Below are positions 1-16,846 of a stretch of DNA of 64,000 bases, piece by piece. Both the position numbers and the translations under genes were made by a program. Under the pieces are notes generated by a model, which saw only the letters and a list, made by a program, of their open reading frames with translations, ran no database searches and was not told the origin of the DNA. The DNA comes from Morchella semilibera (Eukaryota; Ascomycota; Pezizomycetes; Pezizales; Morchellaceae): assembly GCA_009192285.1 (NCBI GenBank), contig WBVU01000003.1, positions 3,999,973 to 4,063,972 on the forward strand, in the 5' to 3' direction. The first letter of the stretch is position 1; each line of letters starts with the position of its first letter.

Positions 1-1398
1 GCTGTTACCGTTGAAAGTCATTTCCAGATTCCTATTGCCTGCCCCGAGCAACTTGTTGTGACATGCCTACATACAAATAACACCAGATAACTTAGTCAGG
101 GGCCGTAGTAGGCACGATACTTAAGAGGCTAGGTACTAATATCAATTATAGTATTGGGGTTCAATACCAAAAATAACTTTTCGGCATACCGACGCTACTT
201 AATGCGCACGGATAAAGAAGCCGCATCAACGACATGCACAACCGGCTTCTTCCATTATTGTTACATCTCCCAACATTGGGGCCCAATTTCTATTTTCTTA
301 TGGGAAACCCTGCTAAAATACATACATGTATCTATACACAATACCCAAGAGTACTCTACCCAGACCAGACCCATCAAGTATCCAGAGAGTACACTAACTA
401 CATATTTTATATGTACCTTGTGCACTTTTCAAACAAGCAAATCGCTTCCCGGGTCCCACTGTCTGAGCTGTGCAGCATGCTCAACGCTGCATTGTGTAAC
501 AGGGTGCTGTGTGGCTGCTTCCCCGTGGTGAAGTGAAGTATCGAATTGGGCCCGCAGGAGAATTAAAGACACTCCCCGATGTCTAGGTGTCTGAGCTGAG
601 TGACAGTTTGACGACCAGAACAAAGGAGACCCCACTCTTTACAAGGGCTAAAAAAGCGAGCGGCCACACATCTGGTCATAGCTCAGCTCTCTCTCGCTGC
701 GTTTCTCAAATTATTTGTCTTCGTCCAAACTCAGCTAGTGTCGCAATTGACTCTTCTCTCAAGCTTTCTCAACCTCCTACATTACAGTTCCTCTAACTTG
801 AGTGATTTCACATCTCGCGCTACTCGGTTCTCCCTCTCCTTTAGCTTGGTTTCACTATCGTCATACACTTCCTTCTTCTTCTTCATCCCATCCCACTCGT
901 TATCTTGCGCCCAACCGTCGTTGCTTTCTCATCATCTCCTGTTCAACCACCCCATTGCAACCACCCCTTTGATTACAAGCCTGACGACCGGAAGGCAGCA
1001 GCCTACTTCACCGATTACGACGACACCGGAACACCACGCGAACTATAAGAACCGACACTACTTTTAAAATATTCGGGTAGTGGCTTGTAGTCGGGTGACA
1101 AGATCAATACATATTCAGGCAGCAACCCAGCCTATTGCCACTACAAAGTTGTTAAAACAGTGGAACGAGCTGTTGGGCGCTACGTTAACTATCATCGTCA
1201 CGCGCGCTCCATAGGTTGAGTTCTTTCCAGAATCCAGCATATCAGAAACAATTATAAAATACAAATAAAGTAAGAAATACCTATAGGTCAGAGGGGGCAT
1301 ACAATATTCGAAACCAACCAAAGCAGTAATACTTCTTGGTAGGAGATAGGAAACAATACGCGAGACTTCAAAATTTTTTCCTAATAAACATTCTGCCC
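1..1398. other. Upstream region of the Zn2Cys6 regulator
   Basis: I see no gene here. A strongly pyrimidine-rich stretch lies at about 680-960, as is common in fungal promoters and 5' leaders. One TACATGTA palindrome is at 323-330. Short open frames exist, but they have no recognisable product or coding character. Confidence 0.5.
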
Positions 1399-4163
1399 AT
1401 GGAAATCCCAGCTACCTCCTCAAAGGATATGGGGTCATCACCCGATAGCTTGGGTACAGCACCAACGAAGCCCAAGCAATCAAAAAGCCGAAATGGTAAG
1501 GGGAATGCTACTGTCTTCCTGTGTTCAAATCGAATATCGCCTACCAATAAATAGAGACTCGAGTCGATCCAACAGTACCAATTCTAATATTTTCTTAGGT
1601 TGCGTTACATGTAAGGCAAAGCGATTAAAGTGCGACGAGTCAAAACCTACCTGCCACCAATGTATGTTATTCGGCTCCTCAACCCGCTAGGGCCTCCGCG
1701 GCAAGTAATTGAACTAACACGAGAAAGGTCAGAAAAGAGGTGTTCCTTGTGGGGGCTACAAAAAGGACTTTAAGTGGAGACCATTTGAAGAGTCCGCCCT
1801 TGTCGGCAAAGCTCCAAAATCATCACGAAAAAGTATGCACATGTAGTCATTACTGGGGGACATTAGCTAATATGTACTTTATAGGTACTGCCAATGGGGT
1901 GGCAAAACCTAAGAGGAATCCACCTCCTCCACCTTTATCGGGCACGGCCTTTTTAGATCAGCCTTTTACAACAACCACAAATCCCCCCCAACGGTCCCCC
2001 AACCAACCGAATTATGAAACTCCCTCACCATCCCCGTATCAGGTACAGTTTTCATCTTCTCGCCAGTTCTCTCCGCTTTCGCCAAATTCACCACAACCAA
2101 ATAATAGCCTCGAGGCTAGAGTGTCATTCTTATCGCCCCAGTCATCGCAATTTCAAGTCCCATCACCACCTGAATCTACCTATCTACGTACAAGTCATTC
2201 TCAGTCTAGTGTTGGGTTCCCATCATTTGTTCCTGCTGAAGTCGTTCCGGTTTTTGTGGGTGGCAGGAACAATATTCACGGAATTTTCCCCGAGCTAGTT
2301 CAAGACACCGGCCTTCTACGCGAGACTATAACCTCGCCACTTTATATTAATCCTCTAAGAGATCAAATTGATCCTAATTTTACGACTAATAAAGAGGAGG
2401 GGGAGGAGGAGGGGGAGGAGGAGGAGGATGTGGGGGACGATGGATTAGAGGACGATCATAGACAACGTTTTTACAGCTCAGTGGTTCCGGACGATGCCGG
2501 AATCCCCACGATCAAAGGAGAGGCTATTGATAACGAGGACGAGGTTGTTGATATAGTTCGCACAGATTTTTCCAGAGACTGGCTAGTGAGACGCCGCTGC
2601 TCACCTTCGCCCTCGGTATTTTCAACGCATTCAACAAGCTCTCAGTCCTCACGAGAATCCTCTACTAGCGTTCGTGACATATTCCGTCGTCCTACCTTTG
2701 ACTTCAATGCCCCAGAGATGCTTCTTCTGCATTTCGATAAAAACACCTGTGGTATCATGTCTGTAAAGGATGGTCCAACAGAGAATCCATGGCGAACAAT
2801 GATCTGGCCCCTAGCCACACAGTCGCCAGCGCTTTACCATGCAATTGCTTCTATGACTGCTTTCCACATGTCGAGAGATCGACCATCTCTCCGTGTAGAG
2901 GGAATAGAGCATATGCGTCTATCGGCTACATCATTAGCTCAGGGCTTTAGCAAAGGCACAATAAGAAACGATGCAGCACTGGCTACAACGTTAGTATTGG
3001 CTTTTTCTGAAGCTTTTGATCGTCACACATCCAGTGGCACAGAGCACCTGCGAGGTGCAAAAGAATTAGTAAATCGGGCTCTGGCTAAATTCCAAACCTC
3101 TGAGTCTAGCGCCCAATCTAAGAAAATGTTTTCGTTTTTGTATAACGTTTGGGTTTATCTTGACGTTTTGGCCCGGCTCACTTCAGAAGATGACAATTGT
3201 GTCCAGACCTTAGTGCATGGGCCATTGTTCCACACTAATCAAGTTGATCCTTTACTAGGCTGCGCAGCGACCTTATTTCCATTGATTGGGCGCGTTGCAA
3301 GCCTTGTACAGAAAGTACGAAAGACTGATAAGAACTCATCCCTCATTATTAATGAGGCCATGGACATCAAGGCACAGTTGGAGAGGTGGGTCCCAGAGCA
3401 ATACTACGAGGAACCTGAAGATCCGCTCAGCGACGTAGAGCACTGCGTCAAAACTGCGGAGGCCTACAAATATGCCACGCTCCTCTACCTCCACCAAGCT
3501 GTGCCAGAGTTGCCATCCCCAACTGCCCATGAATTAGCAAAGAAAGTAATGCTGGCCATCGCAACAATCCCCATGAAGTCTAGAAGTTGCATCGTTCACA
3601 TATACCCACTTCTTGCCGCCGGGTGCGAAGCAGTAGGCAAGGAGCGGGCTTGGGTTAACAGTAGATGGGATAATATGTGTAAGCTTATGTGGATCGGCAA
3701 TATCGACAAGGCGTGGGAGGTCGTGAAAGAAGTATGGAGTCGCCGCGATTCTTTTGAATTGGGACGTCAGCGATCGCAAATCCTCCCGCCGTCGACATCC
3801 CAATATTATTCGCCTCCCATAGAAGTACCTGGCTCGAAGAGGAGTTCTAGTGGTGGAGCGGAAGTTGCTGACCATTATTTCTGGGGGCCGCGAGCAAGTT
3901 TCAGCGAAAATAGCGGGCCCCACCCAAAACGTCGCATGGTGGGGTATTCGACCTCTGATCGGGTGGCCGAAGGCAATAGTACTACATCTCTGACAACGGG
4001 ATATGAAGAAGGTGAGCCGGGGTATGAGTTTACAGTAAGAGGGAAGCTTCATTGGATCAGCGTTATGAAGGACCGTAACTGGGAGGGTAAGTTCAATACT
4101 CGAGCACTTACATATCTTGCTGTCCTACCTCATGCTAACCCCCCTTAAGTTTTACTTGGATAA
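1399..4163 (+). CDS. Zn2Cys6 fungal transcription factor (ARCA-like)
   Basis: Predicted nuclear DNA-binding regulator of 826 residues. Inferred exons are 1399-1495, 1599-1661, 1728-1832, 1885-4086 and 4150-4163. Joined, they give a complete binuclear zinc cluster with cysteines at residues 34, 37, 44, 51, 54 and 61 (C-x2-C-x6-C-x6-C-x2-C-x6-C). The cluster is split by introns two bases downstream of Cys-coding positions. A proline/serine-rich linker and an acidic Glu run (about residue 240) follow, then a Fungal_trans_2-type helical domain from about residue 320 to the end. The last exon codes only four residues and restores the WEVLLG ending I associate with ARCA-like factors. The start is the first ATG giving the intact cluster. 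Target genes cannot be told from the sequence. The neighbouring cupin and methylcitrate synthase genes are possible but unproven targets. Confidence 0.88.
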
Positions 4164-5562
4164 GTTTATTATTGTTCAAAGTGGCTATATCGCTAAACGC
4201 CTGTGTGCCCGATATTTACCATCTATCTCTTGTTTTTGCGGCTATTCTAACTACATCGGCGCAACTGGGTTTGATTTCATAGGCCTTTTATTGCATACTA
4301 TTTTCTCCTCTTAATCAATGTTAGCGTAATTCTCGGGTTTTGGGAAGGAAAGGGACGAAAGGTCATATCACTTTGGTTTGGGTTCACTTTGGTGCTCGTT
4401 TTCATTTTTTGCGTATTCGATTTTGTTTTGGGTTCCTGACTTAATATACCGCCGCCCTCCTCTTCTAAAGGGGTTTCAAAAAGCGAATGTTTTTCCTTGT
4501 CTGTGTTGTCATGGTAGATCCTTTGATGTTGAAGGGGTAAGTGTGTGAGGGAGTGGGTGTTGTAAAACGCAGCTTGCTTTTATGATATCACTGAAACTCG
4601 CACTTCAGTTGTTCCCCACCTTTGGGTCGATTGGTTGTATGTCGAATTTCATGATCAGGGGAGGGCATTTCTTCTTTTTATATCAGGCGCAGTGAAGTTA
4701 CGCACAACGCCTAAGCTAATGGTCTGCTTTAGTTAAATGAGGCTTTACCGCCTCACCGACGGAATCGCCCCACACGGGAAAAAAATTAACGTAATGGGGC
4801 CGCGCCGCGTTATATGGGCGGGGGGGCGGACTACGGGTGTAGGGGTAAGTCTGTAGTCTACAGTGGGACTTGTGGTTGCAACAGCAGTAGGTGTCTAGTA
4901 CATGTAAGTACATGTAGTTAAGGCTGAAAACGAGGGATTACGGCCCTAAATGTAGAAGTACGGTCTTGAAATGCGTGTATGAGCCCCGTATATTATTTAG
5001 AGCGAGCAGCTACATGGACATGTAGATATTAGGTTCATGGGCGAATGTAGTACATACTGGTATGTATCCCCCAATTACAGCTCTCGGGAACATTTCCCCA
5101 AATGTAGATAAACTATCCCGTTATCACCCCCTGCCAATCCTTATCGATACGGATAGCGTTATCTTTTAACGCGTCGCGACATGCATACATATAATTGTAT
5201 AATATCTAGTCGATCTATGCATATGGTTCTCAGTTAGGGTTCAAGTCGTGATCATCCCGGAACTCACTTATAAACCTGCGTATGATATGTGCTGCCATTG
5301 GATGCCTACAAAAAGCGTACACGTGCAGATCGAGAAATACAGTCTTCTGGTGTAAATCTCGGAATCTATCCAAGATGATGGTTACACCTTAGGGGGTTCA
5401 TTACGTGTTCGAACAAAGTCTATGAAAACGTGCACAGTAAGGCCTAGCTTGATCTGATCCCCATATTTAATCCCCACGGGCTCTAAGTTTGAATTTGATC
5501 CATACCTTACCTTACTCTCTCAAGTGTCCCCAGCACAGAAACCCCGGCGATAACTTTCCAAA
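4164..5562. other. Intergenic region
   Basis: I see no gene. It holds the 3' end of the regulator gene and the promoter of the cupin gene. Two TACATGTA palindromes lie almost back to back at 4899-4906 and 4909-4916. Related TACAT words recur to about 5200. Confidence 0.5.
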
Positions 5563-6084
5563 ATGCCTATGCAGTAAGTACATGTATACTCTCACTCTCT
5601 CTAAAACATCGATTTGTATATGCACGAGCGAACAAACTCGATCCATCGATCAACTAACATATCCCCAGCTATTATGAAAAGGCCCAGACCGAGTTCAAAC
5701 CCCAGTTGCTCTCTGGGAACAATGTATTCCTTGGAGACATCTTCTCTAGCGAAAAGATGGACGCCGAAAAGCCAATCACCTGTGGTCTGTACCGTCTGGA
5801 AAAGGGGGAGCCTTTGGTATACACATACACATACCATGAGATGAAGATTATCATCGAGGGGGAGTACCATATTAGCGATGAGACTGGTAAAAGTGTCATT
5901 GGCAAGCCGGGTGATGTTTTTCATTTCGGTTAGTAACTCCAAGTGAATATTTCGTTATCACCAGCTCTAAGATGTTTAACTTATGGCATCTTCCGGTATA
6001 GAGAAGGGAGCAACAATCACCTTTACAACACCAAGTTATGGTCTTGCGTTTTACACGGGACAAAGATCTGAGGGTGCCGCTTGA
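5563..6084 (+). CDS. EutQ-like small cupin protein
   Basis: A single-domain cupin of about 115 residues. Inferred exons are 5563-5573, 5669-5928 and 6002-6084. The first exon codes only MPM and two bases of a His codon. The protein resembles the cupin domain of ethanolamine-utilisation EutQ/DUF861 proteins: a 'CGLYRLEKGEP' strand, 'TYHEMKIIIEGEYHI' around the metal-binding region, then 'GKPGDVFHF' and 'KGATITF', which match the second cupin motif. The substrate is unknown. In fungi such proteins are usually annotated only as ethanolamine-utilisation-like, and nothing here indicates ethanolamine metabolism. It lies convergent to the methylcitrate synthase gene, with about 520 bp between the two stop codons. 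Splice phases agree, so the structure is fairly sure; the role is not. Confidence 0.8.
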
Positions 6085-6603
6085 TTTAAGATATCATGTT
6101 TAATAAATTCTCGAACTTTAAACGAACGAACAAAAACCGATCTCCAACGAACCGCCACTCTTAAGCTTAACGTAATTGAAATATGCACCACCACCCAAGA
6201 ATAGTGCACTCCCCAATTTAGGCTTAATTGGAATAAAAGAACGGTGCAGCAGACTTAAGCTGCTATTGTGTTGGTTAATTCATTAACTATATGCAGCCCC
6301 TAGGCTAAACTACTGTACTATTGTGGTCGAATGTGATATTTAACATTAATATGGTTGGCCTAGCTACCACCTTGTAGTTCGGTTGTTGCTTATGCTACTC
6401 GGAAAGGTACGAGGGTACCGGTACGGTACCATTGCGTTCAGTAATAACACCAAACATAATTACATTCAGTAATACAGGGCAATGACCGAGTGACATATCA
6501 TGATCCAACCTCATATATTTTATTATCTTAGTATCGACTAAAAAAAGATTGAGCCTATAAAAGCAAATACAGGAAGCGCTTTAAAAAAAATTGCTAATCA
6601 AAA
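6085..6603. other. Convergent 3' intergenic region
   Basis: This lies between the stop codons of the cupin (+) and methylcitrate synthase (-) genes. It is A+T rich, and I see only 3'-UTR-like sequence. Confidence 0.5.
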
Positions 6604-8216
6604 CTAAATAGCACCTTTACCCCCAAATGACTTGATCATAGCCTCCATGCTCAAACTCTTTGGCCTTTCAATCGGCAGTCCAAGAGCCCTATCCCAAATC
6701 AATTGTGCTAAGGGACCTAACCCTCTTGAGACACCGAAAGTTACAGTGTAGTAAAGGTCTTGGTTGATACCGTAGTGGTGGAAGAGTACCCCGGATGCGG
6801 AGTCGACGTTGGGGTGGGGGTTCTTATTGGCTAGATTAGCACTTGAGAAATGTGGGGGAAATGTATCTCTGTACCTTCGTTTTTCCATGTTCTAACAGCA
6901 CGCCTGGGGCAATATCGCTATTCTTTTTAACGAGTTTGAACACTTCGCCCTCCGAAACCTCTTTTCTCGAAGCTGCAAAGTCCATCAAAGCTTGAAACCT
7001 GGGATCGGGCTTCCGGAGAACAGCGTGCCCATACCCAGGGATGACTTGGCCACTCTTCAACAAACTCCATAGATAATCTTTAACATCAGAGTCTGAGTAG
7101 TTGCTTCCGATTTTCGCCTTCATCTTCTGGACGAACCTCAGCACTTCTTGGGCCGCGAGACCGTGGAGAGGTCCCGCGAGACCCTGAAGACCGGCAGAGT
7201 AAGACAGGAACGGGTCACTCAGGGCAGACCCAACGAGATGTGTAGCGTGTGCTGAAACGTTTCCTCCCTCGTGGTCGCCATGGAGGGCAAGGTAGAGACG
7301 TAGAAGATCGACAAAACCCTCACTGTCTGATTTTCCAAGCATAGCTGCAAAGTTCCACGACCAGTCTTGCGTTAGATCAACAGATCCCGGGAGAGGTCCG
7401 CCACCATTATAGGTGTTCTGGTATATCTTCGCGGCGATGGTGGGGAGCTTAGCAAGTAGCTGGATTGAATCATCGAAAGTGGGTTCCCAGTAATCCGCTT
7501 TGTTCATTCCCTTCTCATACATTCTAGCAAACTTTGAATCATGGTTGAGGGCTGATACAGCAATACTCATCTGCGTCATTGGATGTAGAGTAGTCGGGAA
7601 AGCATCCATCATCTTTACAATAAATTCAGGAAGTTCCGCATTCTCAGCAAAAGTCCTACTGAGAGTCCGAACCTGCCCCTCAGTTGGGACCTGTCCGGTA
7701 AGGAGAAGCCAGAACATTCCCTCTGGAAGCATTTCCTTCCCAGTCTTTCCCTTGGGGAGTATGTTTTGGCATTCTTTGATCGTCTTTCCATGGAAGCGGA
7801 TGCCTTCGTTGGCATCGAGCACGGAACCTTCCCAAATCATACCTTTGATTCCTCTATACAGCACCTTTAGTTTCATGCAACAGGGTTAGTGTGATCTGTG
7901 GGACAAACCGCATTCCACCGATAGCGTTCTCGACCTTGACCTCGCCTAAAGATTTCTGGCCATGCTCGGCCTTGAAATTTTTGAACTTCTCGCGCTTCTC
8001 AGGGATAACCCCCCTAAGTGTCTCCTTTAGGTCCTTCTCCGGCGCGGATGCATATCCTCTCCTAGTCTGAACCAGTGGACGGAGGGGAGATGAAAGCTGC
8101 AGATCAAGCAAAAAATCTATTAGCTCTGCTTTTCTTAGAAAAACGCAGTGTTGGAGCAAGATTGAGCATACGTGAAAGCTCCGGAGAGCCCTTGAAGACC
8201 TAACACTAAGGGACAT
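6604..8216 (-). CDS. mcsA: 2-methylcitrate synthase, mitochondrial
   Basis: Condenses propionyl-CoA (and acetyl-CoA) with oxaloacetate, the first step of the mitochondrial methylcitrate cycle. Inferred exons on the minus strand are 8216-8172, 8096-7909, 7853-6875 and 6822-6604, giving 476 residues. The N terminus is basic and Ser/Arg-rich with an 'RRGYAS' segment, as expected of a matrix-targeting peptide. The citrate synthase catalytic triad is intact: His308 in GPLHGLAAQ, His354 in GYGHAVLRK and Asp411 in NVDSASG. Substrate-binding 'HGDHEGGN' lies near residue 270. Segments such as '[14 protein letters not shown]', '[15 protein letters not shown]' and '[16 protein letters not shown]' match fungal McsA better than the primary citrate synthase CitA, as I remember those families. 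The gene is tandem with ARG5,6 on the same strand. A 2-methylisocitrate lyase gene lies about 15 kb away in this window. Confidence 0.9.
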
Positions 8217-8875
8217 GTTTGCGTAATAAGATAGAGGTTAATGATACCGTTAAGAGAATGTAATTCAATTGTTGAAGAGATGGGGCTCTGGGAGGTTTAA
8301 ATGCAGGTTTGGAAAAAAGCAAATAAGACACGCTGTGCAGTTCGGACGGGCCAAAGGAGGTATGGAGTTAAACTGAGCTCTCGGCTACCCGTAACCACTC
8401 TCGGCCCCGCATTGCGCCCTAACCCTTCCCCACGCTTCCCCACAATCCCACTCCGCACCCATGCGCGTTGAAACTATTCCGCCCATCCTTCCGTTATCTG
8501 ATCCGAGGTCGTTGATTTTGAATAGCACTCGTAAGTAAATTGTTTACATACATACAACCAATAGGTATCACTAACTATCACTGAAAACCTTAGAAGACAA
8601 ATGCCAGCAAACATTCAAGACTCGTGATATATACATCCCCGTAAACCGAATTCCAAAAACCACCACCACCGAACCAGCCAGCAAACCCTCAAACCCGGGG
8701 GGAAAAAATCCAGTGCAAAAACTAGCGTGACAAAGAAAGAAAAAAGGAAAGGGCGCTTTTCTTTATTCCATAAGTTGGTACTCAAACTTAAAGATAAAAA
8801 AAATGCTCTCAAGTAACAACGAACTCCCCCAATAAATGTCATTGCTTTATTAAACCGAACCATTATATTGTCCAT
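8217..8875. other. Promoter of mcsA and 3' region of ARG5,6
   Basis: I see no gene. The half next to mcsA (to about 8500) is the likely promoter and contains C-rich and TCGG-rich stretches. The other half is the likely 3' UTR of ARG5,6. Confidence 0.45.
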
Positions 8876-13356
<4,481 letters not shown>

Positions 13357-14315
13357 TCATTTTCGTGAGCTAAAATACGTTAGCTATATCAGCACATGCT
13401 CAGTTATCTTGAAATTTAAGGACCACTTACGCGAGAACTGCTGGCACAATGATGATTACCAGAAGGATGACGATTCCACCGGCCAGGCACATACGCATCT
13501 TCATATCCTTCCACCACATTTGCTTCCTGACTCGGTTTGCACCACGACGGAAACCTTGGGCCGAGTTGGCGAGATTGTCTAAACAATACAAAAGTGAACA
13601 ACTCGATATATCAATAAAGCCCTCAAGACAAAGTTGAAATAACTTAAAAGCGCATGATATTTTGGAGCTACTGACCTGTCTTGTCTTGAAGAGAGTCTAG
13701 CCTGGCGCCACGGTCGGCGACCTTGTTGATATTCTCACGCATAATACCAACGGTATCATCAATTTGCTAAAGTTCGAAGAAATGAGAATTAGCATGGCCG
13801 TCACTTATCAAATATCATCCAGAAATTCTTTATTGATCACTGTTCCGTGGCTACAAGCCAAGGCTAGCCCATAGGTGGTGTGCGCCACTGGTAAAGCTTC
13901 CCGGAATCCCTAGTAGCTGATATATAAAAATATCCCTCTCCCTCATCAAGTCGGCCAGCATTCCGGATCCCAGCAAAATTACTCCCAGGTATTGCCCTCA
14001 AGTAAAACCCGATGCCCGTGTGTCCTCCCGAGGTGCGGTCGATGTAATATCTCATTTTCATCGGCATTCGAGCGGTTCCGCTCCGGCCAGCTTACGCGGC
14101 AATATTGGCTACTCTTGTAGCGCTCGGGAAAAACCACTGGCCCAAAAGGGGCCACCACGGTCGCAGGCTCGTTTATGGAATGCATCACAAAAGAAAGAAG
14201 GAATAAAATAATGGAGACCTACCGCTTGGATGGCCGCAGTCCTTTGATTTCCAGGAGCTCCACTGGCGCCGCCAGCACCCTGGGGAATGTAGGGGTCGTA
14301 GGGTTGATCGGCCAT
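13357..14315 (-). CDS. SNC1: Synaptobrevin/VAMP-type v-SNARE
   Basis: Exocytic v-SNARE that drives fusion of secretory vesicles with the plasma membrane. Inferred minus-strand exons are 14315-14223, 13766-13676, 13578-13431 and 13369-13357, giving 114 residues. A short Pro/Gly-rich N terminus leads into the R-SNARE coiled coil ('[20 protein letters not shown]', then '[18 protein letters not shown]' with the zero-layer Arg in 'DRGARL'). Next come the juxtamembrane '[12 protein letters not shown]' and a single C-terminal transmembrane helix of about 20 residues. The first intron is long for this genome (456 nt). The last exon has only 13 coding bases, adding SRK. Without that splice a TAA would end the protein right after the helix, so the exact C terminus is uncertain by three residues. 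Confidence 0.92.
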
Positions 14316-16846
14316 TTTATTATTGTAGGTGTGGTTGTGGTTGTAGCGAAGAAGGGGTTGTGTTTTCTTGTTATTGTTGTTGTGTGATCGATCTGTAGGT
14401 AAGGAGGTTGAAGGTTGGGTTGAGAGTGTGAGCAGGAGGAGTAGGTCAGTAGGTAGATGGTACGTGTATGTGTAGTTACTTGAGTTGGATAGGGTGAGGA
14501 GGGGGAGCAGTGGTTGATGAGGGATGGGCCAGTGTGGTTGGGCCGGTGATTGATGACTGACAAGACAGGTGGTGGGCTGCGTAGAATGGTTGAAAGGCGG
14601 CGGTATGGCGGCGGCGGCGGTGCTAGGTATTTGTTGCTTGAGCCTTGAGGGTAAACATACAGGGGTGGAGATTAATGCGGAAGCGGAAGCTGTTTGGGAG
14701 ATTCATTTTTTTTTTGTCTTGAGCACTGTCGATCAATAACTGGCGACCTAATTCCCTAGAAAGTCATCACAGTCAGGTAAACACATAAACTTCTATTTGA
14801 GTTGGATCATAGTTTGCAATACCTATTCTATGTTGTACTACATACTATTTTCAACCAACCCAGCCACTGGCGTGGCGGTCTCCTTGTCCAATAACACCTA
14901 ACCCTCACCTGGGTACCTAGGAGCGCATCATTTTTTTTTTTTTGGATATTCTGTAATTCGGCACTCCCCCATAAGTGAGTTTATATGTAGTTTGTTAGGC
15001 ACTAGGGCCACACTGGGTTCTGCAACCTCAGTCCTGGGCGCAATAATAGCTAGCTATCGAAGTCCTTTGGGTAGATAGTCCACGTTTTCTTGCTGACCCC
15101 AGGTACGCACATACAGTACGCAACCACCTTTTTTATCTTTGCGCCCTTTTCTCACATGCCACCACCGAATCATGTGACTAATGCTTGTTCTAGGAGTGTA
15201 AAGTGTGTAGTCATGATTAATCACTCGGGACTAAATAGCAAGTCATTTTCTCACACATACGGTACTGTACCTTCCGAAAAAGGGATAATCACTAGATTGC
15301 TTTGGCTGTATGTAGAAATGTGATTAGTGAATTCCAACAGAACATTGGGAAATGGAGTATATTCTTGGCTATACGAGAATTTGGGGCCTGCCGAGCCCGG
15401 TGTAGGCTGTACCTGTAGCTCCGTGGACCGTGTGCTTAATCAGAAGGGGCCAAACAGGCCTTTATTTTATTTTTTATTTTTTTATTTTTTATTTTTCATT
15501 TTGAAAAAAAGAGAAGCATATTCGAATATGAAAGCCAGTCAGCGCTCTTAAAGCGCATGTGTGCCTGGGGGTTGTTTGCAAAAATCCGAGCTGCTTCCTT
15601 TAACGATTATGACAGGAAAGGTAGTTGCGCCGTGGCATGGGGTTGAACAGAGTGGATGGCAAACTACATGTAACCCCTTTCCCAGACCCAAGGCCAGATT
15701 AGAAACGCGATTGGGGGGGGGGGGGGTTAAGCTGGAGGGGAAACTGGTGAGTACTTGTATGACCTGTGTACGATATTATGGATTATTTTTGTCTCCAGAT
15801 ACTACTCCCTGGAAGTGTCCAAGGTGAAAGGGAGTTGGGTTGTTTTCTAGCAAGGAGTGCTACCGACGTATGATGTATGACCTAGGGTACAGTTCAAACT
15901 ACTTGTAGGTACATACATCATACACACACATACATAAAGTGGGAATCTTCCAAGACCAGAGAAAAGCAGAAAAGCGAGACATAAATCAAGAAGACAAGAC
16001 AAGACGAGACAGCAAGCCTAGGTGGAGGGGAATAAATCGGATACGCGGCACTCCGTCATCGTTTTGCCTGGATCGAACAGATAAGCTGATCCGCTTTGTG
16101 TGTTCCGCGCTCACCTCAACCTCTCTCGCTTCTGGCCTTTCTTCCTTTCCCTGGCTGCACTCTGCTTCTCCCCCGCAAAGTCAAAGTCAAAGTCACTCGT
16201 TTTGTTGCTCGGTTTATTCTGGTCACCGCTTTCTTTTTGAATGTAAACACGGCCTTTCCAAGTCCAACTCAGCTTGCCCTCGCCTCTCTCCACACCGATA
16301 CCTTTCCGGAAAGATCTAATCCCGCTAATTCCCCCCCCCCCCGTTGCTCCCCAATTTTTGGTGCAACGATCTTGTCAATACCAGTTGGGTCACAAATTAC
16401 ACGCGACCCATCCTTTTTTTCCTTCTAAATTCTTCACAGTTTGTTAGAAAGTAAAGGGAGGAGAAAGGTTTAGGGATCCAAATATCATCCACCCCATTCG
16501 TTTATCCACTCGTTTGTCCAGGTGTAATTAGGAGCTATCCCCAGTCTGCAGTGGTGCCGCAACAGTGTCTACCGGAGGCGTGGTTATCATCCGGCTTTAA
16601 GTGAGCAGAATACAGTCGGGAGCATCATCCATCCATCGTGGGGGCTCGAAAACCCTCTTTCGTTCATAGTTGCCGCTTTCTGGTTCAATTTGATACATTA
16701 ACCCCAGAACTCCAAATTTAGCCTGTCGCTCTCGGACCGGGTACCTTTAACGCAGACTCATCTGCATAAACTCTTCTTTCTACCTGCTTGCGTTTGTTTC
16801 CCTCACTTCATCTTTGACACAGTTCTGCTTCAGCGAATACACAAAC
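14316..16846. other. Large divergent intergenic region
   Basis: No gene is recognised in 2.5 kb between divergently transcribed genes. It is rich in simple sequence: T13 near 14930, a T-rich ATTTT stretch at about 15460-15501, a G16 run at about 15711-15726 and a C-run near 16330. A TACATGTA word is at 15665-15672. The right end (16.6-16.85 kb) is the promoter and leader of the mannosidase gene. Confidence 0.5.

Noticed and set aside
6604-8216. Primary (Krebs-cycle) citrate synthase
   Set aside because: The diagnostic stretches match fungal 2-methylcitrate synthase better, though a phylogeny would be needed to settle it.
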